From assembly GCA_035556215.1 (NCBI GenBank), contig DATMFI010000004.1, positions 1-64,000 on the forward strand: a stretch of DNA of 64,000 bases. The letters run 5' to 3'. The notes beneath the pieces were generated by a model that was given only the letters and a program-made list of their open reading frames with translations, had not been told where the DNA came from and ran no database searches. Positions 26,366-35,552 of this stretch are shown piece after piece. The position numbers and the translations under genes are program-made. Source of the stretch: Palsa-892 sp035556215 (GTDB lineage: Bacteria > Pseudomonadota > Alphaproteobacteria > Rhizobiales > Xanthobacteraceae). Each line of letters starts with the position of its first letter. The stretch's first letter is position 1.

Positions 26366-26637
26366 CGCTGCCCTTGGTGACTGACCCATGGTGAAGCCGG
26401 GTGCATATTCTTATAGGGGGTCCGGCGCTGCCGTACTACTCCCCTCAACCGCCAACTTTAGCGATGTGGCAAGGCCAAAAAAAGTATTTTTCAAGCGCCC
26501 TTGAGATTCCAAAAATCATTCGCGCATAATCCATCCCCCGGTCCCGGCCGGTTTCCAGTTCGTTCGATGTGTAATGTCGTTCGTTCGTGTGCGTAGCCCG
26601 CGTCCCGAATGAAGACTGCTTTTGTGTGAGGCCTGCG

Positions 26638-27054
26638 ATGTCCTACCCCATCAGCAAAATCCCGAACATGGACGCCGCTATCGCCGCCAAGCTCAAGGCG
26701 CAAAGGATTCGGACAACAGCAAAGCTTCTGGAGCAGGCGAAGAACGCGCGCGGCCGCGAGAAGCTGGCGCGCGCCATCGGCGTTGACGAGTGCACGATCC
26801 TGAAATGGGCCAATGCCGCCGACCATATGCGCATCAAGGGCATCGGCGACGACTATGCGCGGCTGCTCGGCGAGGTGCGCGTCACGGTGCGCGGGTTGCA
26901 GCATCGCAACCCCAAGCATCTCGCGCAGGCGATGGCGGAAGCAAACCGCCGGATGAAGGAAAACGGCACGGCGGTCGAATTCCTGCCGAGCGAGAAAGCG
27001 ATCAAAAAGTGGATCGAGTGCGCGCGGAACCTGCCGCTCAAGATCTCCTACTAG
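26638..27054 (+). CDS. DUF4332 domain protein
   Basis: The 138-residue protein starts at ATG 26638 (MSYPISKIPNMDAAIAAKLK) and has two helix-hairpin-helix-like repeats, the second reading HMRIKGIGDDYARLLGEV. This matches DUF4332, whose members are predicted nucleic-acid-binding proteins. It is a short stand-alone form. The folP gene starts about 170 bases downstream on the same strand. Function unknown. Confidence 0.82.
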   Translation: MSYPISKIPNMDAAIAAKLKAQRIRTTAKLLEQAKNARGREKLARAIGVDECTILKWANAADHMRIKGIGDDYARLLGEVRVTVRGLQHRNPKHLAQAMAEANRRMKENGTAVEFLPSEKAIKKWIECARNLPLKISY

Positions 27055-27225
27055 GTTTTGTCTGCCGCGTTCGCTTTACGCGAACCGGTCGCTGCTTCGC
27101 TCGAAAACGCCGCTGCCCCGCCCCAGCCGGAAAGCGCTTTTAAGCCCCGGAAATTGCCGCTACTCTTGGTTCTCTTGGCTCTCTCTTGCGCGCCCGGCGC
27201 GCTCAGGCACGGCACGGCTCCTTCA

Positions 27226-28065
27226 ATGCTCGATCCTTCGTCCCCTCGTCTCCTCGACGCACGCGGTCTTTCGATCCCGCTCGGGAACCGAACCCTGATC
27301 ATGGGCATCATTAACGTGACGCCGGACTCGTTCTTTGCCGGCAGCCAGTTTCCGGCAGCGAAGGCAGCCACCGATGCGGCGTTACAGCAGGTCGCGCAAG
27401 GCGCGGACATCCTCGATTTCGGCGGCGAATCCACCCGCCCCGGCCACACGCCGGTCAGCGAGGAAGAAGAGAGAGCGCGCGTGATCCCGGTCGTGCAAGC
27501 CATCGTCGAGCGCACCGCGGTGCCCGTCTCGATCGACACCTACAAGGCTCGGGTCGCCGAGGCCGGGCTGAAGGCGGGCGCGCATATTGTCAACGACATC
27601 TGGGGCCTTTCGCGCGAGCCCGACATCGCCAATGTCGCGGCCGCCCATAACGCCGCCGTCGTCATCATGCACAACCGCGAGACGATCGACGGCTCGCTCG
27701 ACATCATCGAAGAGTTCAAGCGCTTCTTCGGCATCGCCATCGAGCGCGCCCGGCGCGCCGGCATTCGCGACAACCAGATCGTGCTCGACCCCGGCATCGG
27801 CTTCGGGAAAAGTTTCGAGCAGAACCTTGCGGCGATCGGCCGGCTCGGCGAGCTCGTGCGTTTGGGCTTTCCGGTGCTGCTTGGCGTGTCGCGCAAATCC
27901 TTCATCGGCAAATTGTTCGCGAGCGAACCGGCCGAACGGTTACCGGGCACGATTGCCGCCAACACCATCGGCGTGATGGCGGGCGCCGCCATCGTGCGCG
28001 TTCACGATGTCGCCGAGCACGCGCAAGCCATGCGGATCGCCGACCGGATCAAGGAAGAGCAATGA
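27226..28065 (+). CDS. folP: Dihydropteroate synthase
   Basis: The 279-residue enzyme joins 4-aminobenzoate to dihydropterin pyrophosphate in folate synthesis. Signatures are MGIINVTPDSFFAG, DFGGESTRPGHTP, SIDTYK, IVNDIWGL, LDPGIGFGKSF and GVSRKSFIG, all standard. The open frame extends upstream to 27058, but the extension is not like known FolP, so the ATG at 27226 (MLDPSSPRLLDARG) was chosen. It begins a folP-folB-folK operon, with folB overlapping by four bases. Confidence 0.96.
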   Translation: MLDPSSPRLLDARGLSIPLGNRTLIMGIINVTPDSFFAGSQFPAAKAATDAALQQVAQGADILDFGGESTRPGHTPVSEEEERARVIPVVQAIVERTAVPVSIDTYKARVAEAGLKAGAHIVNDIWGLSREPDIANVAAAHNAAVVIMHNRETIDGSLDIIEEFKRFFGIAIERARRAGIRDNQIVLDPGIGFGKSFEQNLAAIGRLGELVRLGFPVLLGVSRKSFIGKLFASEPAERLPGTIAANTIGVMAGAAIVRVHDVAEHAQAMRIADRIKEEQ

Positions 28066-28430
28066 AGGGCACGATCGACATCAAAGGCCTCGTGCTGTTC
28101 GCCAAGCACGGCGTGCACGACGCCGAGGCCAAGCTTGGCCAGCGCTTCGCGCTCGACATCGCGATCGAGATCGAAATCGACGAAGCGATCCAGAAGGACC
28201 GCATCGATGCGACGGTCGATTACGGCGAGGCGATCGCCGTCGCCGAGCGCGCATTCTGCGAGAAGCGGTTTTTCCTGATCGAGGCCGCCGCGGCGCATGT
28301 CGCAGGCGTGTTGCTCGCACATTTCCCGAAAATAAAACTCGTCCGCATTACCGTGCGCAAGCCGTCCGCCCCGGTACCAGCGGCGATCGATTACGTCGCC
28401 GCGACGGTCGAAAGGAAACGAGATGCCTGA
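28062..28430 (+). CDS. folB: Dihydroneopterin aldolase
   Basis: The 122-residue protein cleaves dihydroneopterin to 6-hydroxymethyl-dihydropterin and glycolaldehyde. Conserved features are LVLFAKHGVHDAEAKLGQRF near the start, VDYGEAIAVAERAF, then the conserved glutamate in LIEAAAAHVAGVLL and VRITVRKPSAPVP at the end. It overlaps folP by ATGA and folK by eight bases, so all three folate enzymes are translated together. Confidence 0.95.
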   Translation: MKGTIDIKGLVLFAKHGVHDAEAKLGQRFALDIAIEIEIDEAIQKDRIDATVDYGEAIAVAERAFCEKRFFLIEAAAAHVAGVLLAHFPKIKLVRITVRKPSAPVPAAIDYVAATVERKRDA

Positions 28431-28908
28431 GGTCTATATCGCCATCGGCGGCAATACCGGCGACCGCGGCCAAAACATGAAGGGCGGCCTGAAAGCGCTC
28501 AGCGACGGCCCGGTGAAAATCACCAGGCGCTCGAAAATTTACGAAGCGGATTCCTGGGGGCCGATCCCGCAGGGCCGCTATTATGACGCGGTGCTGTGCG
28601 GCGAAACGAATCTCTCGCCGCAGGATTTGCTCGCGGAGCTGAACCGCATCGAAAAAAGTTTCGGCCGCGACCGCGACAAGGAAATCCGCTACGGCCCGCG
28701 CCCGCTCGATCTCGATATCCTGCTTTACGGCGACCTCGTGCTGAACGAGCCGGATTTGCAGATCCCGCACCCGTTGATGCTGGAGCGCGCCTTTGTGGTT
28801 GTGCCGTTGCACGAGATCGCGCCGGACCTTGTGGTTCAGGGCCGCTCGGTGAAGGATGCGCTCGAAAAGCTGCGCGACGAGGCGGCAACGATGGTTGCAA
28901 TTGATTAG
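28423..28908 (+). CDS. folK: 6-hydroxymethyl-dihydropterin pyrophosphokinase
   Basis: The 161-residue enzyme activates hydroxymethyl-dihydropterin with ATP to give the FolP substrate. Family signatures are IAIGGNTGDR at the start, then YEADSWGPIPQGRYYDAVLC, GRDRDKEIRYGPRPLDLDIL and PHPLMLERAFVVVPL. It ends the fol operon. The next gene, mutA, starts 98 bases downstream and may have its own promoter. Confidence 0.96.
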   Translation: MPEVYIAIGGNTGDRGQNMKGGLKALSDGPVKITRRSKIYEADSWGPIPQGRYYDAVLCGETNLSPQDLLAELNRIEKSFGRDRDKEIRYGPRPLDLDILLYGDLVLNEPDLQIPHPLMLERAFVVVPLHEIAPDLVVQGRSVKDALEKLRDEAATMVAID

Positions 28909-29006
28909 CCAATCGCTCCATCGGATCGCGGCCTAGCGCTTTCGAAGGGTTGGCGCGCACTTCCCGGCATGGCAGATTGCGAGCGATCACAACAGGTTGC
29001 CGCAAG

Positions 29007-30848
29007 ATGAGCGAACTGAAGCTCGCCGCCGAATTTCCGCCTGCCAGCCATGAGGCCTGGCTCAAGCTCGTCGAAAAAACGCTGAAGGGCGCTTCTTTCG
29101 ACAAGAAGCTGGTTTCCCAAACCTATGACGGGATCAAAATCGAGCCGCTTTATGCGCGCGCGAAGGATGCCGTGCCGATCGCGGGCCGCGCCGCGGGCAC
29201 GCCGTGGGCGGTCATGCAGCGCGTCGATCTGCCGGATGCCGCCGCCTTCAATGCCGAAGCGCTGCACGAACTCGGAAACGGCGCGACCGGCCTTACGTTC
29301 GTCGGCGCCGGGGCGCCGGCCGCGAACGGCTATGGACTTGCGGATATTTCGGTCGAAGCGCTGGCGCAGGCCTTCGATAATGTGCTGCTCGATGCGGCGC
29401 CCATCCGTTTCGATACGCGCGGCCGCGTACTCGGTACGGCCAAGAATTTCATCGCGCTTGCCGAACAGCGCGGTTTCGACATCGCCAAGCTGGATGTCGA
29501 TTTCGGGATCGATCCCCTGAGCGCGCTCGCGGCGCTCGGCAGTGTGCCGGAACTGCCGGAAGAAGCGATCGCCCGCCGCGCCCAATTCGCGGCCGGTCTT
29601 GCCAAGCAACATTTCCGCGGCCGCGTCTTCATCGCCGACGGGCGGCCGGTGCACGACGCCGGCGGCACTGAAGCGCAGGAGCTTGCCTATGTGCTCGCCT
29701 CCGCCCTCACCTACTGGCGCGCGATGGAAGACGCCGGGCTCTCGCTCGATCAGGGGCGCAGGCAGATCGCTTTCCTGCTGGCCGCCGACGCCGACCAGTT
29801 TCTCACCACCGCAAAATTCCGCGCCCTGCGCAAACTCTGGGCGCGCATCGAGGAAGCGGCAAAGCTTTCACCCGCTCCGATCAAATTGCATGCCGAAACG
29901 GCGTGGCGGATGATGACGCGCTATGAGCCTGCCGTGAACTGGCTGCGCGCGACCGTCGCGGTGCTCGCGGCGGGTACCGGCGGCGCCGATGCGATCACGG
30001 TGCTGCCGCATACGGCGGCGCTCGGATTGCCCGATCGTTTCGCGCGGCGGATGGCGCGCAATCTGCAACTCATCCTGCTCGAGGAGTCGAACCTGCATCG
30101 CGTGGCCGATCCGAATGCAGGCTCCGGCGCAATCGAAGCGCTGACCGGCGAGCTTTGCGCGAAGGCCTGGGAGCTGTTTCAGGAAATCGAGGCGGCGGGC
30201 GGCGTTGCCAAAGCGCTGGTCGCGGGGTCGATCCAGAAGAAGATCGCGGAGATTCGCACCGCGCGCGAGCGCAATGTCGCGGCGCGCAAGGATCCGCTCA
30301 CCGGCACCAGCGAATTTCCCAACCTCGGCGAGGCAAGACCCGCGGTCATCGACACGCCAAAGCCTGCGGTTGCGACCTATAAGCCGGCGGTGCACTCGGA
30401 GATGCTGCCGCGCATCCGCCTTGCCGCGCCATTCGAAAAGCTGCGCGATGCGGCCCACGCGAAAAACCCGCGGGTCTTCCTCGCCAATCTCGGCACCGCC
30501 GCCGATTTCACGGCGCGCGCCACCTTCGCCAAGAATTTCTTCGAGGCTGGCGGGATCGCCGCGCCCGGCAATGACGGCTTCAAGGACGAGAGCGATCTGA
30601 TGGAGGCCTTCAGGCAATCGGGCGCGCTGATTGCCTGCCTGTGCTCATCCGACGAGATCTACGGGAACATGGCGGGCCCCGCCGCCGACGCGCTGAAACT
30701 CGCGGGTGCCAAGGCCGTTTACCTCGCGGGACGCCCCGGCGAGCATGAAGCCGCCTGGCGCAAAGCCGGCGTGGATAGCTTCATTTTCGCAGGCTCGGAT
30801 GCCCTCGCCGCATTGCAGCAAATTCATGTTATACTTGGGCTCAAGTAA
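29007..30848 (+). CDS. mutA: Methylmalonyl-CoA mutase, small (non-catalytic) subunit
   Basis: The 613-residue protein has the TIM-barrel region of methylmalonyl-CoA mutase and a C-terminal flavodoxin-like domain that has lost the cobalamin-binding DxHxxG motif (the place reads VFLANLGTAADF), as expected for the small subunit of the heterodimeric enzyme. It pairs with the large subunit encoded 16 bases downstream. Their product interconverts (R)-methylmalonyl-CoA and succinyl-CoA, in propionate metabolism and the ethylmalonyl-CoA pathway. The start is ATG 29007. Confidence 0.94.
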   Translation: MSELKLAAEFPPASHEAWLKLVEKTLKGASFDKKLVSQTYDGIKIEPLYARAKDAVPIAGRAAGTPWAVMQRVDLPDAAAFNAEALHELGNGATGLTFVGAGAPAANGYGLADISVEALAQAFDNVLLDAAPIRFDTRGRVLGTAKNFIALAEQRGFDIAKLDVDFGIDPLSALAALGSVPELPEEAIARRAQFAAGLAKQHFRGRVFIADGRPVHDAGGTEAQELAYVLASALTYWRAMEDAGLSLDQGRRQIAFLLAADADQFLTTAKFRALRKLWARIEEAAKLSPAPIKLHAETAWRMMTRYEPAVNWLRATVAVLAAGTGGADAITVLPHTAALGLPDRFARRMARNLQLILLEESNLHRVADPNAGSGAIEALTGELCAKAWELFQEIEAAGGVAKALVAGSIQKKIAEIRTARERNVAARKDPLTGTSEFPNLGEARPAVIDTPKPAVATYKPAVHSEMLPRIRLAAPFEKLRDAAHAKNPRVFLANLGTAADFTARATFAKNFFEAGGIAAPGNDGFKDESDLMEAFRQSGALIACLCSSDEIYGNMAGPAADALKLAGAKAVYLAGRPGEHEAAWRKAGVDSFIFAGSDALAALQQIHVILGLK

Positions 30849-30864
30849 CCGGAGCGAGCCGCGC

Positions 30865-33024
30865 ATGAGCAAGCTTCCCGATTTCACCCAGCTCGATTGG
30901 CAGGCGCCGCAGGCCGTGCCGCCGCGCGCCGCCGCGCAGCCGTGGCAGACGCCCGAGGGCATTCCGGTAAAGCCCGTCTATGGCGAAGCGGACGTCGAAG
31001 GCATCGACTTTCTCGATACGCTGCCGGGCCTGCCGCCGTTTCTGCGCGGGCCCTATCCGACGATGTATGTCACGCAGCCGTGGACGATCCGGCAATATGC
31101 CGGCTTCTCGACGGCGGAAGATTCCAACGCCTTCTATCGCCGCAACCTCGCGGCCGGCCAGAAAGGCCTCTCGATCGCTTTCGATCTTGCGACGCATCGC
31201 GGCTACGATTCCGATCATCCGCGTGTCGCGGGCGATGTCGGCATGGCGGGCGTCGCGATCGACTCGATCTACGACATGCGCACGCTGTTCGCCGGCATCC
31301 CGCTCGACCGCATGAGCGTGTCGATGACGATGAACGGCGCGGTGCTGCCGGTGCTGGCACTCTTTATCGTGGCGGGCGAGGAACAGGGCGTGCCGCACGA
31401 GAAGCTTTCCGGCACGATCCAGAACGACATCCTCAAGGAATTCATGGTGCGGAACACATACATTTATCCGCCGCGCCCCTCGATGCGGATCATCTCCGAC
31501 ATTTTCGGCTACACCTCGCAGCACATGCCGAAGTTCAACTCGATCTCGATCTCCGGCTATCACATGCAGGAGGCCGGCGCGACGCAGGATCTCGAGCTTG
31601 CCTATACGCTCGCCGACGGCGTCGAATATGTGCGCGCCGGCATCGCTGCGGGCCTTGATATCGACAGGTTCGCGCCGCGGCTTTCGTTCTTCTGGGCGGC
31701 GGGCATGAACTTCTTCATGGAAGTCGCCAAGCTCCGCGCCGCGCGCCTGCTGTGGGCGAAGCTGATGAAGCCGTTCAATCCGAAAGATGCGCGCTCGCTC
31801 TCGCTCCGCACCCATTGCCAGACTTCCGGCTGGTCGCTGACGGCGCAAGATGTCTTCAACAACGTCACGCGCACGGCGATCGAGGCGATGGCGGCGACGC
31901 AAGGCCATACGCAATCGCTGCACACCAACGCGCTCGACGAGGCGCTGGCGCTGCCGACGGATTTCTCGGCGCGGATCGCGCGCAACACGCAGATTTTCCT
32001 TCAGCAAGAATCGGGCACGACGCGGGTCGCCGATCCGTGGGGCGGCTCGTATTTCGTCGAGAAGCTGACCTACGAGCTTGCGAAAAAAGCCTGGGCGCAT
32101 ATTCAGGAAGTCGAGAATCTCGGCGGCATGGCCAAAGCCATCGAAGCCGGCATTCCGAAACTGCGCATCGAGGAAAGCGCCGCGAAAGCGCAGGCGCGCA
32201 TCGACTCCGGCAACCAGACGGTGGTCGGCGTCAACCGCTACAAGCCCGAGCAGGAAAGCGATATCGAAATTCTCAAGGTCGACAATTCGACCGTGCGCAA
32301 CCTGCAGCTCGATAAATTGCGCGCGCTGAAATCCGAGCGCGATGCGAACAAGCTTGAAGCGGCGCTCAACGCCCTCGCCGAGGCCGCGGAGAGCGGCAGC
32401 GGCAATCTTCTCGCGCTCGCCGTCGAGGCGGCGCGGGCGAAAGCCACCGTCGGGGAAATTTCCGGCGCGCTCGAGAAGGTCTGGGGCCGCCACCATGCCG
32501 AAACCCGCGCGATATCGGGCGTTTACAAGAGAGAGGTCGGAGCCATGAGCGACTCGATGCAGCGCGTGCAGCATCTCGTCGAGGCCTTCGAGGCCGAAGA
32601 AGGCCGCAGGCCGCGTATCCTCGTCGCCAAGCTCGGCCAGGACGGCCACGACCGCGGCCAGAAGGTGATCGCGTCGGCTTTCGCCGATCTCGGCTTCGAC
32701 GTCGATATCGGCCCGCTGTTCGCAACGCCCGCGGAAGCCGCGCGCCAGGCCGTCGAGAACGACGTGCATGTCATCGGCGTCTCGTCGCTCGCGGCGGGGC
32801 ACCTCACGCTCGTGCCGGAAATCAAGGCGGCGCTCGAGAAGGAGGGCCGCGGCGACATCATGATCACCGTCGGCGGCGTCGTGCCGCCGCAGGATTATGA
32901 CGCGCTCAAGAAAGCCGGCGCCGAGGCGATCTTCCCGCCGGGCACGGTGATCGCGGAAGCGGCCGAGGATTTGCTGCGCAAGCTTTCGGCGCGGCTCGGC
33001 CACACACGCGCCGCGGCGGAATAA
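30865..33024 (+). CDS. mutB: Methylmalonyl-CoA mutase, large catalytic subunit
   Basis: The 719-residue enzyme has the substrate-binding TIM barrel (RGPYPTMYVTQPWTIRQYAG at about residues 60-80, SIAFDLATHRGYDSDHPRV) and a C-terminal B12 domain with the base-off ligand His595 in GQDGHDRGQK. Further B12 motifs are IGVSSLAAGH and TVGGVVPPQDY. It is the catalytic adenosylcobalamin subunit. It follows mutA by 16 bases and precedes a TTG-started exported-protein gene by one base. The MeaB chaperone is encoded in the same operon. Confidence 0.97.
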   Translation: MSKLPDFTQLDWQAPQAVPPRAAAQPWQTPEGIPVKPVYGEADVEGIDFLDTLPGLPPFLRGPYPTMYVTQPWTIRQYAGFSTAEDSNAFYRRNLAAGQKGLSIAFDLATHRGYDSDHPRVAGDVGMAGVAIDSIYDMRTLFAGIPLDRMSVSMTMNGAVLPVLALFIVAGEEQGVPHEKLSGTIQNDILKEFMVRNTYIYPPRPSMRIISDIFGYTSQHMPKFNSISISGYHMQEAGATQDLELAYTLADGVEYVRAGIAAGLDIDRFAPRLSFFWAAGMNFFMEVAKLRAARLLWAKLMKPFNPKDARSLSLRTHCQTSGWSLTAQDVFNNVTRTAIEAMAATQGHTQSLHTNALDEALALPTDFSARIARNTQIFLQQESGTTRVADPWGGSYFVEKLTYELAKKAWAHIQEVENLGGMAKAIEAGIPKLRIEESAAKAQARIDSGNQTVVGVNRYKPEQESDIEILKVDNSTVRNLQLDKLRALKSERDANKLEAALNALAEAAESGSGNLLALAVEAARAKATVGEISGALEKVWGRHHAETRAISGVYKREVGAMSDSMQRVQHLVEAFEAEEGRRPRILVAKLGQDGHDRGQKVIASAFADLGFDVDIGPLFATPAEAARQAVENDVHVIGVSSLAAGHLTLVPEIKAALEKEGRGDIMITVGGVVPPQDYDALKKAGAEAIFPPGTVIAEAAEDLLRKLSARLGHTRAAAE

Positions 33025-33025
33025 G

Positions 33026-33802
33026 TTGCGCTTGCTCGGAACGATTTTTGCCGCGGCCGTTCTCGTAGCGGCAGCGATTGCGCCTGCCTATGCCGACAAG
33101 GACGAAAACACGATCTACGCCGTCAGCAAGTCTTTCGTCGATATCGAAGTCCGGATCCAGAAATCGCTCGCGGCCTTTCCGAAGCTCTATGAAATTCTCG
33201 TCGCCGAAGGCAAAAAATTCGGCGAGGACAGCAAGAACGAAACCGAAGAGGATTGGCGCAACGACAAGAGCGTGTTCGGCAATCCGTACGGCTTTTACCG
33301 TACCTACCGCCTGCGCGCGGTGACTGCGCAATATGTCAGCCTGATCGTCAACGAGTCGGAATATACCGGCGGCGCACATCCCAATCATGGCTCGAAAACG
33401 CGGTTGTGGGACCGCGAACGCAATACTTACGCCGAGTTCAGGGCGCTCTTCAAAAATACCGCCGACGACAGTGCCGACATGCAGACGCTGTCGAAACTCA
33501 TACTCGCGAGCCTCGCCGCCGAAAAGAAGAGGCGCGACGTGCCCTTCGACCCGTTCGATATGTGGTCGAAGGACTGGAAGGCCGATTTCGAAAGTTTCGG
33601 CCAGCCTTCGCTGGCGCCCTCGACCGAAGCCGGAAAAGCCTCGGGCGTTACCTTTCACTTCTCGCCCTACGAAGTCGGTCCCTATGCCGAAGGCGATTAT
33701 GTCGCTTTCGTTCCCGCCTCCGCCCTGATGCCGCTGCTCACGCCGGAAGCGCAGAAGCTGTTCGGCGGCGAGCGGACGAAAGAGGACGCGGAGGAGAATT
33801 AG
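33026..33802 (+). CDS. Exported DUF3298/RsiV-like protein
   Basis: The TTG at 33026, one base after the mutB stop region, opens a 258-residue protein with a signal peptide (LGTIFAAAVLVAAAIAPAYA, cut after AYA). The mature part shows the DUF4163/DUF3298 pattern: VTAQYVSLIVNESEYTGGAH with a following acidic and aromatic core, and FHFSPYEVGPYAEGDYVAFV. Such domains occur in periplasmic proteins including RsiV, where they bind lysozyme-like ligands; here no sigma factor is adjacent. Why it sits inside the mutase operon is not clear. Confidence 0.8.
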   Translation: MRLLGTIFAAAVLVAAAIAPAYADKDENTIYAVSKSFVDIEVRIQKSLAAFPKLYEILVAEGKKFGEDSKNETEEDWRNDKSVFGNPYGFYRTYRLRAVTAQYVSLIVNESEYTGGAHPNHGSKTRLWDRERNTYAEFRALFKNTADDSADMQTLSKLILASLAAEKKRRDVPFDPFDMWSKDWKADFESFGQPSLAPSTEAGKASGVTFHFSPYEVGPYAEGDYVAFVPASALMPLLTPEAQKLFGGERTKEDAEEN

Positions 33803-33966
33803 CCGCGCCGCGCGATCGGAAGCCGCATCCATGCCGGCAAAGCCGATGCGGAATCCGGCCCAAGACCGTTTGCAATGGCCCGTAAACGATCCGGCGGCAT
33901 CGCGAACCGCAAAGCTCGAGAAAGCGGGACAAGTCCGGCGCGGACGGGTAAAGTTCCGCCGACTCG

Positions 33967-34953
33967 ATGACGAAACCGCTCAAATCAGCCGACCTTGCCA
34001 GGGCGCTTCGCGCCGGTGACCGCGCGGCGCTCGCGCGCGCCATCACGCTCGTCGAATCGAAAAAATCCGAGCACCGCACGGAAGCCCAGGAACTCCTGAA
34101 GCTCATCCTGCCCGCGACCGGCAAGGCGGCGCGCATCGGCATCACCGGCGCGCCGGGCGTGGGGAAATCCACCACCATCGACGCGCTCGGCACATATCTT
34201 ACGCAGAACGGCCACCGCGTCGCCGTGCTCGCCGTCGATCCCTCCTCGGTGCGCAGCGGCGGCTCCATCCTCGGCGACAAGACGCGGATGCAGAAGCTCG
34301 CCGCCGACGAGCGGGCTTTCGTGCGCCCTTCCCCCTCGGCCGGTACGCTGGGCGGCGTCGCGGCGAAAACGCGCGAGACGATGCTGCTCTGCGAGGCGGC
34401 CGGTTACGATGTCGTGCTGGTCGAGACGGTCGGCATCGGCCAGTCCGAGGTCACGGTCGCGGCGATGACCGACACGTTTCTGGCGCTGATGCTGCCGGGG
34501 GCCGGCGACGAGCTGCAAGGCATCAAGAAGGGCCTTCTCGAGCTTGTCGATGTCGTCGCGGTCAACAAGGCCGACGGCGACAACCTCGCCCGCGCCAAGG
34601 CCGCCGCCTCATCGCTCAAAGCGGCGCTTCATATTCTCGCCTCGAGCCAGGGCACCGAAGCTCCGCCGGTGCTGACCTATTCGGCGCTGACCGGAAACGG
34701 CATCTCCGAACTCTGGAAAGCGCTTGAAGCGCACCGGCAGAAGCTTTCAGCGAGCGGCAGGCTCGCGAAAAAACACAGCGAGCAGCAGGTGCGCTGGATG
34801 TGGTCGCTGGTCGAAGACCGTATCCGCGAGCGGCTGAAATCGGACGCGGCGCTGAAATCGAAAATGCCCGCACTGGAAAAGGCCGTCGCCGACGGCAGAA
34901 CGCCCCCGGCGCTCGCGGCGGAAGAAATCCTGAAACTCCTCGGCATTGCATGA
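33967..34953 (+). CDS. meaB: Methylmalonyl-CoA mutase-associated GTPase MeaB
   Basis: The 328-residue P-loop GTPase protects and reloads methylmalonyl-CoA mutase with adenosylcobalamin. Walker A is GITGAPGVGKST (residues 58-69), with VLAVDPSSVRSGGSILGDKT, the base-recognition segment VAVNKADGDN and the switch region VETVGIGQSE. It lies in the mutase operon, 164 bases after the DUF3298-like gene, and its stop overlaps the pcp start (ATGA). Confidence 0.96.
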   Translation: MTKPLKSADLARALRAGDRAALARAITLVESKKSEHRTEAQELLKLILPATGKAARIGITGAPGVGKSTTIDALGTYLTQNGHRVAVLAVDPSSVRSGGSILGDKTRMQKLAADERAFVRPSPSAGTLGGVAAKTRETMLLCEAAGYDVVLVETVGIGQSEVTVAAMTDTFLALMLPGAGDELQGIKKGLLELVDVVAVNKADGDNLARAKAAASSLKAALHILASSQGTEAPPVLTYSALTGNGISELWKALEAHRQKLSASGRLAKKHSEQQVRWMWSLVEDRIRERLKSDAALKSKMPALEKAVADGRTPPALAAEEILKLLGIA

Positions 34954-35552
34954 GACGGCCTTTGATCCTCGTCACGGGCTTCGGGCCGTTTCCGGGGGTG
35001 GCGGACAATCCGAGCGGCCGTCTTGCGCAAGCGCTTGCGCGCTCCGGCAAAGCAAGGCGCGCCGCGCGCGTGCGCGCGCTCGTGATCCCCACCACCTACC
35101 GCGATACGGCGGCGCTGCCGCGGCAGGCGGCGCGCCTGAAGCCCGATGCGGTCCTGATGTTCGGCCTTGCCGGCCGCGCGCGCGTGCTTCGCGTCGAGAC
35201 GTGCGGCCGCAATCAGGCGAGCACACGGCACTTCGATGCCGCGCAGAAAAAGCCAAGCCGCGTGCTGATACCCGGCGCGCCGAAGCTGCTGAAAATCACG
35301 TCGCCTTCAACGGCGCTGGTGAAAGCCGCACGCGCGACCGGCGCGCGCGCAAGACTTTCGAACGACGCCGGCGGCTATGTCTGCAATGCCGCGATCTTTC
35401 ACATGCTGAACGGGATGCGCGGCGAGAAAGCTCCGCCGGTCGCCTTCGTCCACATTCCGTGGCCGCGCGAATATGCGGGCGGCCGCCATCGCCCCAGCTT
35501 CGCCGCCCTGCAACGGGCCGCCGAGGCGATGCTGGCCGCGATGGTCAGCTAA
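34950..35552 (+). CDS. pcp: Pyroglutamyl-peptidase I family protein (C15)
   Basis: The 200-residue protein begins MRRPLILVTGFGPFPGVADNP, characteristic of C15 pyroglutamyl peptidases, which remove N-terminal pyroglutamate. The catalytic cysteine is in LSNDAGGYVCNAAIF and the histidine in VAFVHIPWP; the catalytic glutamate of the family is expected in the RVETCGRN region. The sequence is shorter and more basic than classical Pcp, so substrate may differ. It overlaps meaB by four bases and the convergent amidase gene by eight. Confidence 0.85.
   Translation: MRRPLILVTGFGPFPGVADNPSGRLAQALARSGKARRAARVRALVIPTTYRDTAALPRQAARLKPDAVLMFGLAGRARVLRVETCGRNQASTRHFDAAQKKPSRVLIPGAPKLLKITSPSTALVKAARATGARARLSNDAGGYVCNAAIFHMLNGMRGEKAPPVAFVHIPWPREYAGGRHRPSFAALQRAAEAMLAAMVS

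Noticed and set aside
27058..27225. In-frame N-terminal extension of FolP
   Set aside because: The 56 extra residues contain a hydrophobic stretch unlike any cytosolic FolP; the ATG at 27226 gives the normal length.
30841..33003. A 720-codon open frame antisense to mutB
   Set aside because: It mirrors the mutase gene exactly and has the Arg/His-rich composition of antisense frames in GC-rich DNA.
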